Notes: generated by a model not told the origin, from the sequence alone. Counted from the first letter of the stretch, positions 51,207 through 60,187 are shown. The stretch is DNA of 64,000 nt from UA16 sp905478895 (GCA_943788495.1 CALSQO010000002.1:682001-746000); one strand, 5' to 3'. Translations and numbers: made by a program.

Positions 51207-51853
51207 GGAAACCAGTTCAAAAACAGAAAGAAGAATACAAAGATGGCAACAAGCAGTCCCGCTCCGATGTTTTTGCTTTTTTTAATTGGCAGCAAGTGAA
51301 AAGCAAAAGCCACGACCCACCAGGTCGCATAATTGCTCCAAGGAACGTCCACACCGTCCCAGGCCCACCAGCCTGCGCGAATGGCGACGGGCTCAATCAA
51401 TCCGTCCAAGGCGGTCATCAGCGACGCTGTGATCAAGGCGCGTACAATGCGATGGATTGCTTCATTTTTAAGCAAGAGCCACTGCGCCATGATTCGATTG
51501 GACCAGTGTCCAAATCCGAGCAGGGACATCCACCACAGGGCTCCTAGAATAATGGGGACACCCGCTAGTTTGGGACCTAGAATATCGCCATAGGAATAAG
51601 TGCCAAAAAGCATTCCGGTTTGCACCCCCACAATTTCCACAGCCAATCCGCCACCGATGGCCACAAACCAGGTCCAGTGTCGGTCATTCCAATCCATCCA
51701 TGCCGCAAGTAATCCGTTGACCAGTAGATTGGAAGCGGTGAAGTCCAAGAAGAACTTTCCGTATCCCGCCAAGATTCCCACAACGCCTACCGCATGCAAA
51801 AGGAGCATGATCCGAGGGATCCAATGCCGTTCAAAACTGGTGGGTTGGGTCAT
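51194..51853 (-). CDS. cruF: Carotenoid biosynthesis protein, CruF/DUF422 family
   Basis: The protein is a 219-residue membrane protein of the CruF type, with about seven helices and GVQTGMLFGTYSYGDILGPKLAGVP as the conserved central stretch. CruF-like enzymes hydrate the psi-end of a carotenoid, giving the 1'-hydroxyl found in myxol and saproxanthin. The activity is inferred from the family and the cluster. Its start overlaps the stop of the desaturase gene (ATGA). Confidence 0.85.
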   Translation of the reverse strand: MTQPTSFERHWIPRIMLLLHAVGVVGILAGYGKFFLDFTASNLLVNGLLAAWMDWNDRHWTWFVAIGGGLAVEIVGVQTGMLFGTYSYGDILGPKLAGVPIILGALWWMSLLGFGHWSNRIMAQWLLLKNEAIHRIVRALITASLMTALDGLIEPVAIRAGWWAWDGVDVPWSNYATWWVVAFAFHLLPIKKSKNIGAGLLVAIFVFFFLFLNWFPWTR

Positions 51854-53349
51854 GAATATGAATCGGTGAGTTCAGTGGCTATTCGTGCGCTCAACAAACA
51901 TAAAGGAATGCCTCCGCCCGGATGCACACTTCCGCCACAAAAGTATAGTCCTTTGAGCAAAGTGGATCGATTGCGGTGCCTCAGAAATGCCGCCAATGTG
52001 CTATTCGAGCTCGCTCCGTAGAGTGCGCCGCGCCACGAGCTGGTGCGGTCTTGCAGTCCCTTGGGCGTAAGCGTGAATTCTGAAGCGATGAGGGGCGCGA
52101 TATCCGTGCCAAGGGTGCGCTCTATTTTGGCGAGCACCCGGCGGCGTATTTCTGGAACCAAGTCTTCCACTCGGTCCGGATTGGCACCGACATTGACCAT
52201 GACGAACCAGTTTTCACATCCATCAGGTGCATCGGAAGGCTGTATTTTGGAAGAAATATTGATGTACACGGTAGGGTCATCGCCGGGTGCATCGGTTGTG
52301 CGGATTGCCTCGAATTCCTCTCGATAGTCGTTGCTGAATAGGATGTTGTGCAGGTGCAATTTGGGGTGTTCTCCTTGGATGCCCCAGTAAAAAATGACGC
52401 CGCTCGTGGAGCGCTCTTGGCGGAGGATTTTTTCCGGTGCGGGCAAATCGGCCAATAATTTTCGGTAAGTCGGCTGCACATCTGAGTTCGAAATCACCAA
52501 GTCAGCAGGAATGATCTCCCGTGGGTTTTTTTCGAGGGCGATGCCTATAATCTTGCCCGATTCGTGAGCGATGCGAGCCACCGGAGCATTGCATTTGATC
52601 TCGACACCGAGGGCTTCTGCCAGAGCGGTCAGGTGCCGCGTGATCCCGTACATGCCCCCCTTGGGGAAATGCGTCCCCATTCCATGTTCCAGGTGCGGAA
52701 TTACGTGCAACATGGCAGGAGCCCGGTGCGGATCCGATCCGTTGTAGGTTGCATAACGATCAAACAATTGCACCAAGTGCGGTTCTTTCAATCGTCGCTT
52801 GTTCCACCGGTGCAAGGTTCCGAGCCAAGGCAAACGGTGTACAAATGGAAGAACCGCTTGCCAAGCGGACTTGCCGCTTCCTCGCCACTCGTGGAGGCTC
52901 TGTTCTAAGAATATTTGCCGCGTAGCTTCAAAGCTCTGGCCGCTGTGTCGGATGTGTGACTCGAGTGCACCTGCTTCCAAACCAAATGCTTCTTTGGCAC
53001 TTTGCACGAACGCTTGACGATCCGACCACGCCACCATGGACTTGCCATCTTCCCAAAAATAATGCGTGGACCGGTCCAATGTTTCAAATGCAAAGGGCTC
53101 GGGCAATTCCAGTTCTGGCCTTTGGACGCGTGCGAAATCGTCCAATTCTTGCATCAATTGTGGCCAAGTGAAAAGCGAAGGCCCGAGGTCAAAACGGTAT
53201 CCTTTTTCCCTCCGTTCGCGCAGTTTTCCTCCCGGCTCCTCAGCGGCTTCAAACAGCTGAACGCGGTGCCCCCTCGCGGCCAAGCGAACGGCAGCCGCTA
53301 AACCGGCAACACCTGCTCCAACAACGATGGCTTGGTGCGTTTTTTTCAA
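51850..53349 (-). CDS. crtD: CrtI-family desaturase, CrtD-like
   Basis: A flavin-dependent carotenoid desaturase of 499 residues, the second CrtI homologue of the cluster. It shows the dinucleotide motif VVGAGVAGLAAAVRLAARGHRV near residues 9-30 and FDLGPSLFTWP. A conserved C-terminal LYFCGGSVHPGGGIP is also present. Beside cruF and crtY it is probably the 3',4'-desaturase of the hydroxylated end. The start is a TTG at 53349, just 2 nt after the idi stop, giving a normal CrtI length; a longer frame would run through idi. Confidence 0.85.
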   Translation of the reverse strand: MKKTHQAIVVGAGVAGLAAAVRLAARGHRVQLFEAAEEPGGKLRERREKGYRFDLGPSLFTWPQLMQELDDFARVQRPELELPEPFAFETLDRSTHYFWEDGKSMVAWSDRQAFVQSAKEAFGLEAGALESHIRHSGQSFEATRQIFLEQSLHEWRGSGKSAWQAVLPFVHRLPWLGTLHRWNKRRLKEPHLVQLFDRYATYNGSDPHRAPAMLHVIPHLEHGMGTHFPKGGMYGITRHLTALAEALGVEIKCNAPVARIAHESGKIIGIALEKNPREIIPADLVISNSDVQPTYRKLLADLPAPEKILRQERSTSGVIFYWGIQGEHPKLHLHNILFSNDYREEFEAIRTTDAPGDDPTVYINISSKIQPSDAPDGCENWFVMVNVGANPDRVEDLVPEIRRRVLAKIERTLGTDIAPLIASEFTLTPKGLQDRTSSWRGALYGASSNSTLAAFLRHRNRSTLLKGLYFCGGSVHPGGGIPLCLLSARIATELTDSYS

Positions 53350-53351
53350 GT

Positions 53352-53933
53352 TTATGCGGTCTGTTGGATCGCCGCCAATTTGTCCTTCACTTGCTGGAAA
53401 CAAATCCGGAACCAAACGGTAAAGTTTTCAGGGGAATCCTTCATTTCAGCCTCCAGTTTCGCAGTGGTTAGGTAGCGATAGCTGACCACCTCTTGAGGAT
53501 TGGGAACAGGCAATTGATCCGAATATCCGATGCAAACATGGTCCAACTCATGCTCGATGAGGTCATTTGAAAATTCGCTGCGGTAGATGAAATGGAACAA
53601 TGGCTTTGCTTGGCAATACAACCCCATTTCCTCTTGCAGTCTCCGGGTGGCAGCGCTTGCAGCCGATTCTTCGCTGCGCGGGTGGCTGCAGCATGCATTT
53701 GTCCAAAGCCCACCACTGTGGTACTTGTCGTGCGCGCGCTGCTGAAGCAACCATTCGCCTTTGCTGTTGAAAATGAAAAATGAGAAAGCTCGATGCAGTC
53801 GACCTTGCCGGTGGGCTTCCATTTTATCCATGGTGCCAATTGCCTGATCCTGTGGGTTGACCAGCACCACGGTTTCACTTGTGGTGCGCAATTCCTCTCG
53901 AGCCCGAGGAGTGCTTTCGTTGGGAATGGTCAT
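53352..53933 (-). CDS. idi: Isopentenyl-diphosphate delta-isomerase, type I
   Basis: Idi converts IPP to DMAPP, balancing precursors for carotenoids. The 193-residue Nudix-fold enzyme has the active-site cysteine in LWTNACCSHPR near residues 78-88 and the acidic EHELDHVCIG near 125. QQRAHDKYHSGG and WFRICF also fit. It lies between the hypothetical gene and crtD-like gene with gaps of 1-2 nt. Confidence 0.95.
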   Translation of the reverse strand: MTIPNESTPRAREELRTTSETVVLVNPQDQAIGTMDKMEAHRQGRLHRAFSFFIFNSKGEWLLQQRAHDKYHSGGLWTNACCSHPRSEESAASAATRRLQEEMGLYCQAKPLFHFIYRSEFSNDLIEHELDHVCIGYSDQLPVPNPQEVVSYRYLTTAKLEAEMKDSPENFTVWFRICFQQVKDKLAAIQQTA

Positions 53934-53934
53934 A

Positions 53935-54450
53935 TCAAAGTTGGTTTAAGAAGTCGATAACAAACGATTCGTGCTCCGGTTGATAGGACCAGTGTCCTCC
54001 GGCATGTGCTTGCTTGACCACTTCGGCATCTTTCTCCATGTCCTGGTTATATTGAAGCAAAGCGGGAACACTGTATTGCACGGACAATCGAAAGAACCGC
54101 AAATCGGGATCAAAAGGTTGGGCTGCAATGGCTTCTTCCAATCGGGGCTGCCATGCTTGAAACTGGGAGAGCTTATCGATGGGATTCCACATGGATTCGG
54201 CGAGCATGAGTTGCGCGGTGGATTTCATCCCTTGGCCCAGCGCAGATTCAGGGTTTTGCTCGAGGTAGAGCACCGCGAGGGAATCGAAGGTCATCACGGT
54301 AGACGCGTTTTCTGGGGTGAGACATGCTTTTCGATAGGCCGATAAAACGGAGGCATGGTCTTCCTGGGCTTCACCTTTTTCATTGGCTTGGCCCCAGGCA
54401 CAGCAGACAGCGGAAGCGAAACAAAATGTCAGAATAGCCCACCTATTCAT
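53935..54450 (-). CDS. Secreted hypothetical protein inside the carotenoid operon
   Basis: This 171-residue protein is not recognised by name. A signal peptide (RWAILTFCFASAVCCAWGQA) precedes a helical body: LSAYRKACLTPENASTVMTFDSLA, LAESMWNPIDKLSQFQAWQPRLEEAI, then PFDPDLRFFRLSVQYSVPALLQYN and HWSYQPEHESFVIDFLNQ. It is separated from crtB and idi by a single nucleotide each, so its expression is tied to pigment synthesis. It may be a TPR-like periplasmic helper; function unknown. Confidence 0.8.
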   Translation of the reverse strand: MNRWAILTFCFASAVCCAWGQANEKGEAQEDHASVLSAYRKACLTPENASTVMTFDSLAVLYLEQNPESALGQGMKSTAQLMLAESMWNPIDKLSQFQAWQPRLEEAIAAQPFDPDLRFFRLSVQYSVPALLQYNQDMEKDAEVVKQAHAGGHWSYQPEHESFVIDFLNQL

Positions 54451-54451
54451 T

Positions 54452-55294
54452 TCAAAGCATGTTCAAGCTGTGACGCAAATAGGAGCCGACGAAGAGTGTC
54501 GCTTTCCGGCTATTGGGGATGCGAATGCGTTCCTCTAAGATGCGCTCGCTGGGCAAACTCCTAATTTTTTGGAACAACCTCAGGTAGTAGATGTAAGCAA
54601 TGTAAACACCGAGCCGGCTGCTGCGAGGCAATTCGATGATGCCTTTGTAAGCTTCTTTAAAATCGGCTTCAATCTCGTCTTCAATGACGCGCTTCGTTGC
54701 TTCGTCGAACCGTGTCAAATCCAAGTTTGGAAAATACGAACGACCCATTTCTTGATAGTCCGCCTTCAAATCCCGGAGAAAATTAATTTTCTGGAATGCA
54801 GCCCCCAACCGCTCTGCAAAAGGACGAAGCCGTTCGTATTCCGCTTGATCACCATTGACGAACACTTTCAAGCACATCAGGCCAACCACTTCTGCCGATC
54901 CCACGATGTATTGCTCAAAACCCATGCGGTCATAATTCGCGCGGTTGAGGTCCCACTCCATGCTTTGCAAAAACAAATCAACGTGTTTCTTGTCCAGGGA
55001 GTATTGGTGGAAGACTTGCTGGAAAGCGTGCAAAATGGGGTTCAGGCTGATGCCTTCTTCCAAGGCCCGATTGGTTTCTTTCTTGAACCGCTCAAACAGT
55101 GTTCCCTTGTCTGCATGGTGGAAAGTGTCTACGATTTCATCCGCAAATCGGACGTAACCGTAGATGGAATAAATCGGCTGCCTCAACGGCTTGCCCAAGA
55201 ACCGAATGCCCAAGGAAAATGACGTGCTATATGCTTTTGTGGTGAGCACACTGCACTCGGCACATACGCGGTCATATAGTTTCAGGGCGTCCAT
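54452..55294 (-). CDS. crtB: Phytoene synthase
   Basis: CrtB joins two geranylgeranyl diphosphates into phytoene. The 280-residue protein has the first aspartate-rich motif FADEIVDTFHH near 49-59, a conserved tyrosine segment YGYVRFADE, and the second motif LRDLKADYQEMGRSYFP near 175. EQYIVGSAEVVGLMCLKVF also fits the squalene/phytoene family. It is 31 nt downstream of crtI. Confidence 0.94.
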   Translation of the reverse strand: MDALKLYDRVCAECSVLTTKAYSTSFSLGIRFLGKPLRQPIYSIYGYVRFADEIVDTFHHADKGTLFERFKKETNRALEEGISLNPILHAFQQVFHQYSLDKKHVDLFLQSMEWDLNRANYDRMGFEQYIVGSAEVVGLMCLKVFVNGDQAEYERLRPFAERLGAAFQKINFLRDLKADYQEMGRSYFPNLDLTRFDEATKRVIEDEIEADFKEAYKGIIELPRSSRLGVYIAYIYYLRLFQKIRSLPSERILEERIRIPNSRKATLFVGSYLRHSLNML

Positions 55295-55325
55295 GGAATT
55301 TTAACCAATTTAAGGCACTTTTGGT

Positions 55326-56837
55326 TCAATCGAATGGATCTGCGTGCACATTCATCCATTCGTGTGCTTCCACGCCAGCCACTTCGCCGCTGATGAGGCT
55401 TGGTGGCACACCAGGACCCGGTGTGGTCAATTGTCCCGTGAAATAAAGTCCTGGAAGTTTGCTCTTCATCTTTGGCTTCCAAAACGCCGTTTGCTTCAAC
55501 GTGTTGGCGAGTCCGTATGCATTGCCTTTGAATGCCCGGTAATCTTCTTGAAACTCGCGGTGTGCAAATCCGCGTTTGTAGACAATGTGTGGACGAATAT
55601 CCATGCCAATGTGCCGTTCCAGTCGATCACACATTTCATTGAAATAGGCATCTCGTTGGCCGGCATGTTCGTCCAGTCCGGGAGCAAGGGGAATCAGAAA
55701 AAATAAATTTTCATGGCCTTCGGGAGCGACGCCTCGATCAGTAGTCGATGGAGCGCTTACGTAAAAGAGCGGGTCTTCGGGCCATGTTTTCGAGTCGTAA
55801 ATCGTCTCGGCGTGCGGTCCAAATGGGGTGTCGAAAAAGAGGTTGTGGTGCTGCAATTTGGGGACGCGTTTGTTCACGCCCACATAAAAGAGCAGCGAAC
55901 TGGGCGACATCACACGCTTGTCCCAGTAGTGCGCGTTGTATCGCCGCCATTTTGCTGGCAAAAGTGTTTGCTCCACATGGTGGTAATCGGCTCCAGCAAT
56001 TACGGATTTGGCGCCGAGCGTTTCCCCCGATTGCAACCGGACGCCACTGACCGTTTTGCCGTTGTCGGTGATTTCAGCTACATCGGCGTTGCATCGAAAT
56101 TCGACACCGAGTTTTTCAGCCACCCGGACCATTGCCCGCACGATTTCGTGCATGCCTCCCATGGGATACCAGGTGCCAAGTACCGTGTCGGCATAGTTCA
56201 TCAGGCTGTACAACGCAGGCGTTTTTTCCGGTTTTGCTCCGAGAAACAGTACCGGAAACTCAATGATCTGGAGCAGGCGTTCGTCTGTGAAATAATTTCG
56301 AGCGTGGGCACTGAAACTCTTCAAGAGCGTCAGCTTTGTAGACTGTTGCAACGTTTCCCACGTCGCGAATTCCATGACGTTGTGGGCCGGTTTTCGCACG
56401 AAGTTGTTCATGCCAATTTCATACTTCACTTCGGCTTCATCCAAAAAAGCTTGGAGCCGAGCGCCTGCCCCCGATTCCATCGAATCAAAGGTGGCTTTGA
56501 GCGTTTCCAAATCCGCGGAGATGTCCACAGGACCATCCTTGAACCAAACGGTGTACGACGGATCCAGCCGAACGAGGTCGAGCTCTTGGTTTACATCGCT
56601 TCCGAACTTGGCAAAGTATGCTTCGAAGACATCGGGCATCCAATACCAACTCGGTCCCATGTCAAAGGTGAATCCCTGTTCATGAAAAACCCTGGCCCGT
56701 CCGCCGGGGTGGTCGTGGCGTTCCAAAACGGTGACCTTTCGGCCCAACGCGGCAAGTTGCGTGGCGGCGGCAATTCCGGCAAAACCTGCGCCAATTACCA
56801 AGGCATCAGAATCGTGGGCGGGTATCTCGTGCTCCAT
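55326..56837 (-). CDS. crtI: Phytoene desaturase
   Basis: CrtI takes phytoene to lycopene in four flavin-dependent desaturations at the membrane. The 503-residue protein has VIGAGFAGIAAATQLAALGRKVTV near 15-38, HPGGRARVFHEQGFTFDMGPSWYWMPD, and the carotenoid-type C-terminus GLYFTGQLTTPGPGVPPSLISGE. It is the first gene of the crt operon, with the promoter directly upstream and an inferred leaderless start at 56837. Confidence 0.95.
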   Translation of the reverse strand: MEHEIPAHDSDALVIGAGFAGIAAATQLAALGRKVTVLERHDHPGGRARVFHEQGFTFDMGPSWYWMPDVFEAYFAKFGSDVNQELDLVRLDPSYTVWFKDGPVDISADLETLKATFDSMESGAGARLQAFLDEAEVKYEIGMNNFVRKPAHNVMEFATWETLQQSTKLTLLKSFSAHARNYFTDERLLQIIEFPVLFLGAKPEKTPALYSLMNYADTVLGTWYPMGGMHEIVRAMVRVAEKLGVEFRCNADVAEITDNGKTVSGVRLQSGETLGAKSVIAGADYHHVEQTLLPAKWRRYNAHYWDKRVMSPSSLLFYVGVNKRVPKLQHHNLFFDTPFGPHAETIYDSKTWPEDPLFYVSAPSTTDRGVAPEGHENLFFLIPLAPGLDEHAGQRDAYFNEMCDRLERHIGMDIRPHIVYKRGFAHREFQEDYRAFKGNAYGLANTLKQTAFWKPKMKSKLPGLYFTGQLTTPGPGVPPSLISGEVAGVEAHEWMNVHADPFD

Positions 56838-56842
56838 GGATG

Positions 56843-56873
56843 CAAAACAACATTGATTTGTGGGATGTTCAAC
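56843..56873 (-). promoter_or_regulatory. Promoter of the carotenoid operon (GTTG - 19 nt - TTGTTTTG)
   Basis: On the minus strand TTGTTTTG (56850-56843) and GTTG (56873-56870) are spaced by exactly 19 nt. The box differs from TAnnTTTG at one position and ends 5 nt before the crtI ATG. Confidence 0.6.
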
Positions 56874-56896
56874 ACGAACATGGAAATCGTTTGGAT

Positions 56897-56927
56897 TTCG
56901 ATTGGCTCTATCGAAACGCTACCTTTG
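56897..56927 (+). promoter_or_regulatory. Promoter of bshB1 (TTCG - 19 nt - TACCTTTG)
   Basis: TTCG at 56897-56900 and the exact box TACCTTTG at 56920-56927 have the ideal 19-nt spacer. The ATG at 56932 is only 4 nt beyond, so the transcript should start on or beside the start codon. Confidence 0.7.
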
Positions 56928-56931
56928 CAAT

Positions 56932-57675
56932 ATGGAAACGCTCGGCCCAATTTATGATCTCTGCGCTTTTGGTGCGCATCCCGATGATGTGGAATTGTAC
57001 GCAGGAGGCACCTTGGCCAAATCGGTGGCACAAGGCAAACGCGTGGCCATTGTAGATTTGACCCAAGGTGAGTTGGGAACCCGCGGCACGGCAGCAACAC
57101 GCGCCGCTGAATCCTCCATCGCCCAGGAAATATTAGGCGCGGAACACCGCGAAAATCTCGACTTAGGCGATGGGCTTTTCGAAGTAAACGAGCGGTCGCT
57201 GCATGCGGTTATTGAGGTGCTGAGGCGCTTGCGTCCCCGCATCGTTTTGGCCAATGCATTGGACGACCGCCACCCCGACCATGGCCGTGGAGCAGAATTG
57301 ATTCACCGTGCGGCCTTCTTGAGCGGTCTTGTGAAAATTGAAACGGTAGATACCGATTCAGGAGTGGCGCAATTGCCCTGGCGGCCACAGGCTGTTTATC
57401 ACGGCATACAGGACCGATGGCGGGAGCCAACCATTGTCGTGAATATTGAGGGTTTTGAGAAGGTGAAGGCCAAAGCGATTGCGGCATATGCGACACAATT
57501 TTATCGGGCAGGTGCCGAGGAAAAGGAACCCCAGACCCCCATCAGTACGCCGGAATTTTTGGTGCATTTGGAAGCACGGGATGTTGCGATGGGAAGACTG
57601 GCAGGGATTCAATTTGCGGAAGGATTCGAAACCAAGCGGCCGCCTGCTGTGGATGACTTGGGACATTTGGGCTGA
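56932..57675 (+). CDS. bshB1: Bacillithiol synthesis deacetylase BshB1
   Basis: A zinc deacetylase of the PIG-L/LmbE family (247 residues) that removes acetyl from N-acetylglucosaminyl malate in bacillithiol synthesis. It shows CAFGAHPDDVELYAGG with the zinc ligands His and Asp near 13-19, DLTQGELGTRGT, RPRIVLANALDDRHPDHGRG with a third zinc histidine near 115, and QPRAVYHGI-like PQAVYHGIQD. The start METLGPIYDL at 56932 follows the promoter by 4 nt. It is divergent from the crt operon. Confidence 0.93.
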   Translation: METLGPIYDLCAFGAHPDDVELYAGGTLAKSVAQGKRVAIVDLTQGELGTRGTAATRAAESSIAQEILGAEHRENLDLGDGLFEVNERSLHAVIEVLRRLRPRIVLANALDDRHPDHGRGAELIHRAAFLSGLVKIETVDTDSGVAQLPWRPQAVYHGIQDRWREPTIVVNIEGFEKVKAKAIAAYATQFYRAGAEEKEPQTPISTPEFLVHLEARDVAMGRLAGIQFAEGFETKRPPAVDDLGHLG

Positions 57676-57690
57676 GCCCAAAATTGCCGA

Positions 57691-58926
57691 TCAAAAAAAT
57701 AGGTTTCGAATCGGTGTAGACTCACATTTCGACCATCCAATCAACAAGCCTGCGGCCTGAATAATGGCCGCGCCCGATGCAGCATATGCTGCGCCAACGG
57801 CTCCGTTCTCTGGAATGAGAATCGCCGCCAACCCCAACAAGCTGATCAATCCAGCTGCGGAAGTCCAGGCATTCCATCGGTGTTGACCGATGCCCGAAAG
57901 ATGGTGAGCGACAATGGATGAAAATGCACCGGCGATGGCCGCTGGAGCCAGGCCCACCAAAACCGGTCGAATTCCATCGAATCCAAAAACCCAGCTGTAG
58001 ATGTTTTCGGGAATGAACAAAGCCGCTGCCAATGAAGCCGCGGTGCCGATAAGGGCCCGCTGCAACTGTTTTCGGGTGTGGGCCAAACGTTCATTCCGTC
58101 CCGTTTCTGCCGCTGTGCGGGTGTATACGAGCGGTGCAAGTGCACGTGGAATCAGCCACATGGCTTCCAACCCGTAAAAAGCAATGGAATAAATGCCCGA
58201 AGCGGCAACACCTGCGGGCGCCTGTGCCAAAAGACTCAAGTTGGCTCGATTGGTCAACATTTGCAATACGGCTCCTGTTTGCGCCGACCGTCCGAATGCC
58301 CAGAGGCGCTGCGCTACAGGAAGAGGGGCCACGCGATCGGCTTCAGCGGGTCGAGGTACTTGGCGCAGCACGAGCACCACCGATGCCACGAGTGCGATGC
58401 CGAGACTGGCGGCGAGTGCGTTTAAAAAATCAGCGACATCCGGCGCCGCTGTGGTGCTAAAAAGCACTCCAAGGATCATCAGGAGCGCTCCCGCTTGGAG
58501 CACCTGCAGTGCATTGTGTGATTTGATTTTCTGTTCCGCCAAGAGCACCTGGCTGTGAAAGATGATTGCTCCTTGCATCCAACCGGTAACAGCGATGATT
58601 GCGAAGTGACTGGTCGGTAAAAACGATAGGGCTGTGCCGACCCCTGTTCCGATCAGAGCAGAACATGCGAGCCAGATGTGTCCCGGGACAAGCGTATTCC
58701 AAACGGACATTTCTTTTTGGAGAAAAACGACGGTGCCGCCGGCCAGAAAGCCACTGAGTCCAGTGACGACCAAAATACCAAGTTGAATCCAGGCGATTTC
58801 ACCTTGTCCGCTAGCACCGAGGGTGCGGGAATTCAAGAGAATGATGGACGTTGTGAACACCAGAAGCAATATCCGACTGATGAGTGCGTGCCGATCCTCT
58901 GTTCGGGTTTGTGCAGGGGACATCAT
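57691..58926 (-). CDS. Oligosaccharide flippase (Wzx/MATE-like)
   Basis: A multi-pass membrane protein of 411 residues with about ten to twelve helices, starting with LISRILLLVFTTSIILLNSRTLGASGQGEIAWIQ. That TLGASGQGEIA pattern at the end of the first helix pair is characteristic of polysaccharide flippases (RfbX/Wzx). It probably moves lipid-linked sugar units across the inner membrane. It follows the glycosyltransferase gene by 21 nt, so the two likely share a polysaccharide pathway. Confidence 0.8.
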   Translation of the reverse strand: MMSPAQTRTEDRHALISRILLLVFTTSIILLNSRTLGASGQGEIAWIQLGILVVTGLSGFLAGGTVVFLQKEMSVWNTLVPGHIWLACSALIGTGVGTALSFLPTSHFAIIAVTGWMQGAIIFHSQVLLAEQKIKSHNALQVLQAGALLMILGVLFSTTAAPDVADFLNALAASLGIALVASVVLVLRQVPRPAEADRVAPLPVAQRLWAFGRSAQTGAVLQMLTNRANLSLLAQAPAGVAASGIYSIAFYGLEAMWLIPRALAPLVYTRTAAETGRNERLAHTRKQLQRALIGTAASLAAALFIPENIYSWVFGFDGIRPVLVGLAPAAIAGAFSSIVAHHLSGIGQHRWNAWTSAAGLISLLGLAAILIPENGAVGAAYAASGAAIIQAAGLLIGWSKCESTPIRNLFF

Positions 58927-58947
58927 GCCTGTTGCGGATTCAGGGAT

Positions 58948-60105
58948 TCAAGCGCTTCGCCGATACACATCGCTGTATGCCTTTCCCACTGCGGTCATGC
59001 TGAAGTGTTTCATGGCATGGTTTCGGAGGTCCTTTCGGTCAAAGGTGGTTCGGCCTTGCATCCAGCCCAACATGCTTTTTGCCAAGGCCGCCTCATCTTC
59101 CGATTCGATCAATTCTCCGCGGTCTTCAGTGAGGTGCTCTCGGATGCCGCCTACGTCCGTGGAAAGCACCGGAATGCCGCTGGCCCAAGCTTCTGGAATG
59201 ACGCATGGAAAATTCTCATAACGGCTAAAGAGCAGCAATGCATCAGCGGTTCGCATTTTTTCGGCCACCTCCTCAAGGGAGATTTCGCCGTGGACCGAAA
59301 TGCAGTCTTGCAGACCCAACGCTTCGACCAACGCTTGATGCGGTTTGGGATTCCCATCCCCGATAATTTGTACTTCAAACGCTTCATTCGCCGCGGTCTG
59401 CTGGCGCAGCTTCTGAATGGCACGGATCATGCCGCTGATGTTTTTTTGTTCATCCGATAAGGAGCTGATGTGCAACCATTGAAAAGGGTGTTCCGCCGAA
59501 TGGGAAGGGGCGGTTTTCGGGCGAAATAACGCGGTGTCCACCACATTGGGTACCACACGAAACTGCGATGCCGTTCCAAATTTTTGAATGCTTTGGGCCA
59601 GGTCCGCAGAGACAGGGCAAATCAATTGAGCTCGTTTGAGCGTCTGTCTCATGGACCAGGTGCGCCAAAACGGCAACGTGTTCCGCTGTTCTTCATGGTA
59701 GGCTGTCCAGTGCTCCGTGACAACAAGTGGAATGCCCCAGCGGCGCGCCAACGTTCGTGCGGCTTTTCCAGCAGGGTAGGCCACGTGCAAATGGACCACG
59801 TCAAACGGCGGACCGTCGTTTTGCGCTGCCAAATTCAAGAGGGCACGGGTCGTTCCTCGAACCACAGGCTTTTGGGCTTTGAAATAAACGATGCGCTCCT
59901 GAAAATTACCACAATCGGTGTGGGTGTTTTGAGGGATGGGCTGGTCGGGAGGGGAGGGAGCGGCGTACCAGACTTCACCTGAGTGCACCGATGATATTGC
60001 GCTTATGTGACGCTTCACAAAGTTGCCCAAGGTGCCGTGGATCTTGCTGGGATACCAGCTCGCCAAATGCAAAATGCGCAAAGAATGATGAGGCGTTTCG
60101 GGCAT
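58948..60105 (-). CDS. Glycosyltransferase family 4
   Basis: This GT-B glycosyltransferase has 385 residues from the ATG at 60105 (MPETPHHSLRILHLASWYPSKIHGTLG). It shows VVTEHWTAYHEE in the N-domain and, in the C-domain, QIIGDGNPKPHQALVEALGL. VHGEISLEEVAEKMRTADALLLFSRYENF precedes the family E-x7-E type site in PEAWASGIPVLSTDVGGIREHL. Sugar donor unknown. A GACCTTTG box ends 5 nt before the ATG, favouring it over an upstream start. Confidence 0.9.
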   Translation of the reverse strand: MPETPHHSLRILHLASWYPSKIHGTLGNFVKRHISAISSVHSGEVWYAAPSPPDQPIPQNTHTDCGNFQERIVYFKAQKPVVRGTTRALLNLAAQNDGPPFDVVHLHVAYPAGKAARTLARRWGIPLVVTEHWTAYHEEQRNTLPFWRTWSMRQTLKRAQLICPVSADLAQSIQKFGTASQFRVVPNVVDTALFRPKTAPSHSAEHPFQWLHISSLSDEQKNISGMIRAIQKLRQQTAANEAFEVQIIGDGNPKPHQALVEALGLQDCISVHGEISLEEVAEKMRTADALLLFSRYENFPCVIPEAWASGIPVLSTDVGGIREHLTEDRGELIESEDEAALAKSMLGWMQGRTTFDRKDLRNHAMKHFSMTAVGKAYSDVYRRSA

Positions 60106-60110
60106 AGTGC

Positions 60111-60118
60111 CAAAGGTC
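60111..60118 (-). promoter_or_regulatory. -7-like box GACCTTTG of the glycosyltransferase-flippase pair
   Basis: One mismatch to TAnnTTTG, with a TTTA 20 nt upstream. It ends 5 nt before the ATG at 60105 on the minus strand. Confidence 0.5.
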
Positions 60119-60175
60119 GCAAGGTTTTTGATTAAACCTAAACGCAAAATTCGCCTCTAAATTGGCAGGATTTCT

Positions 60176-60183
60176 TACTTTTA
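60176..60183 (+). promoter_or_regulatory. -7-like box TACTTTTA of the cytochrome c/monooxygenase gene
   Basis: TACTTTTA differs from TAnnTTTG only in the last base and ends 4 nt before the ATG at 60188, in the 82-nt divergent gap. Confidence 0.5.
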
Positions 60184-60187
60184 GAAA

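Noticed and set aside
55713..56957. A 414-codon open frame antisense to crtI
   Set aside because: It mirrors the crtI codons, has no recognisable domain, and the crtI protein on the other strand is complete and conserved.
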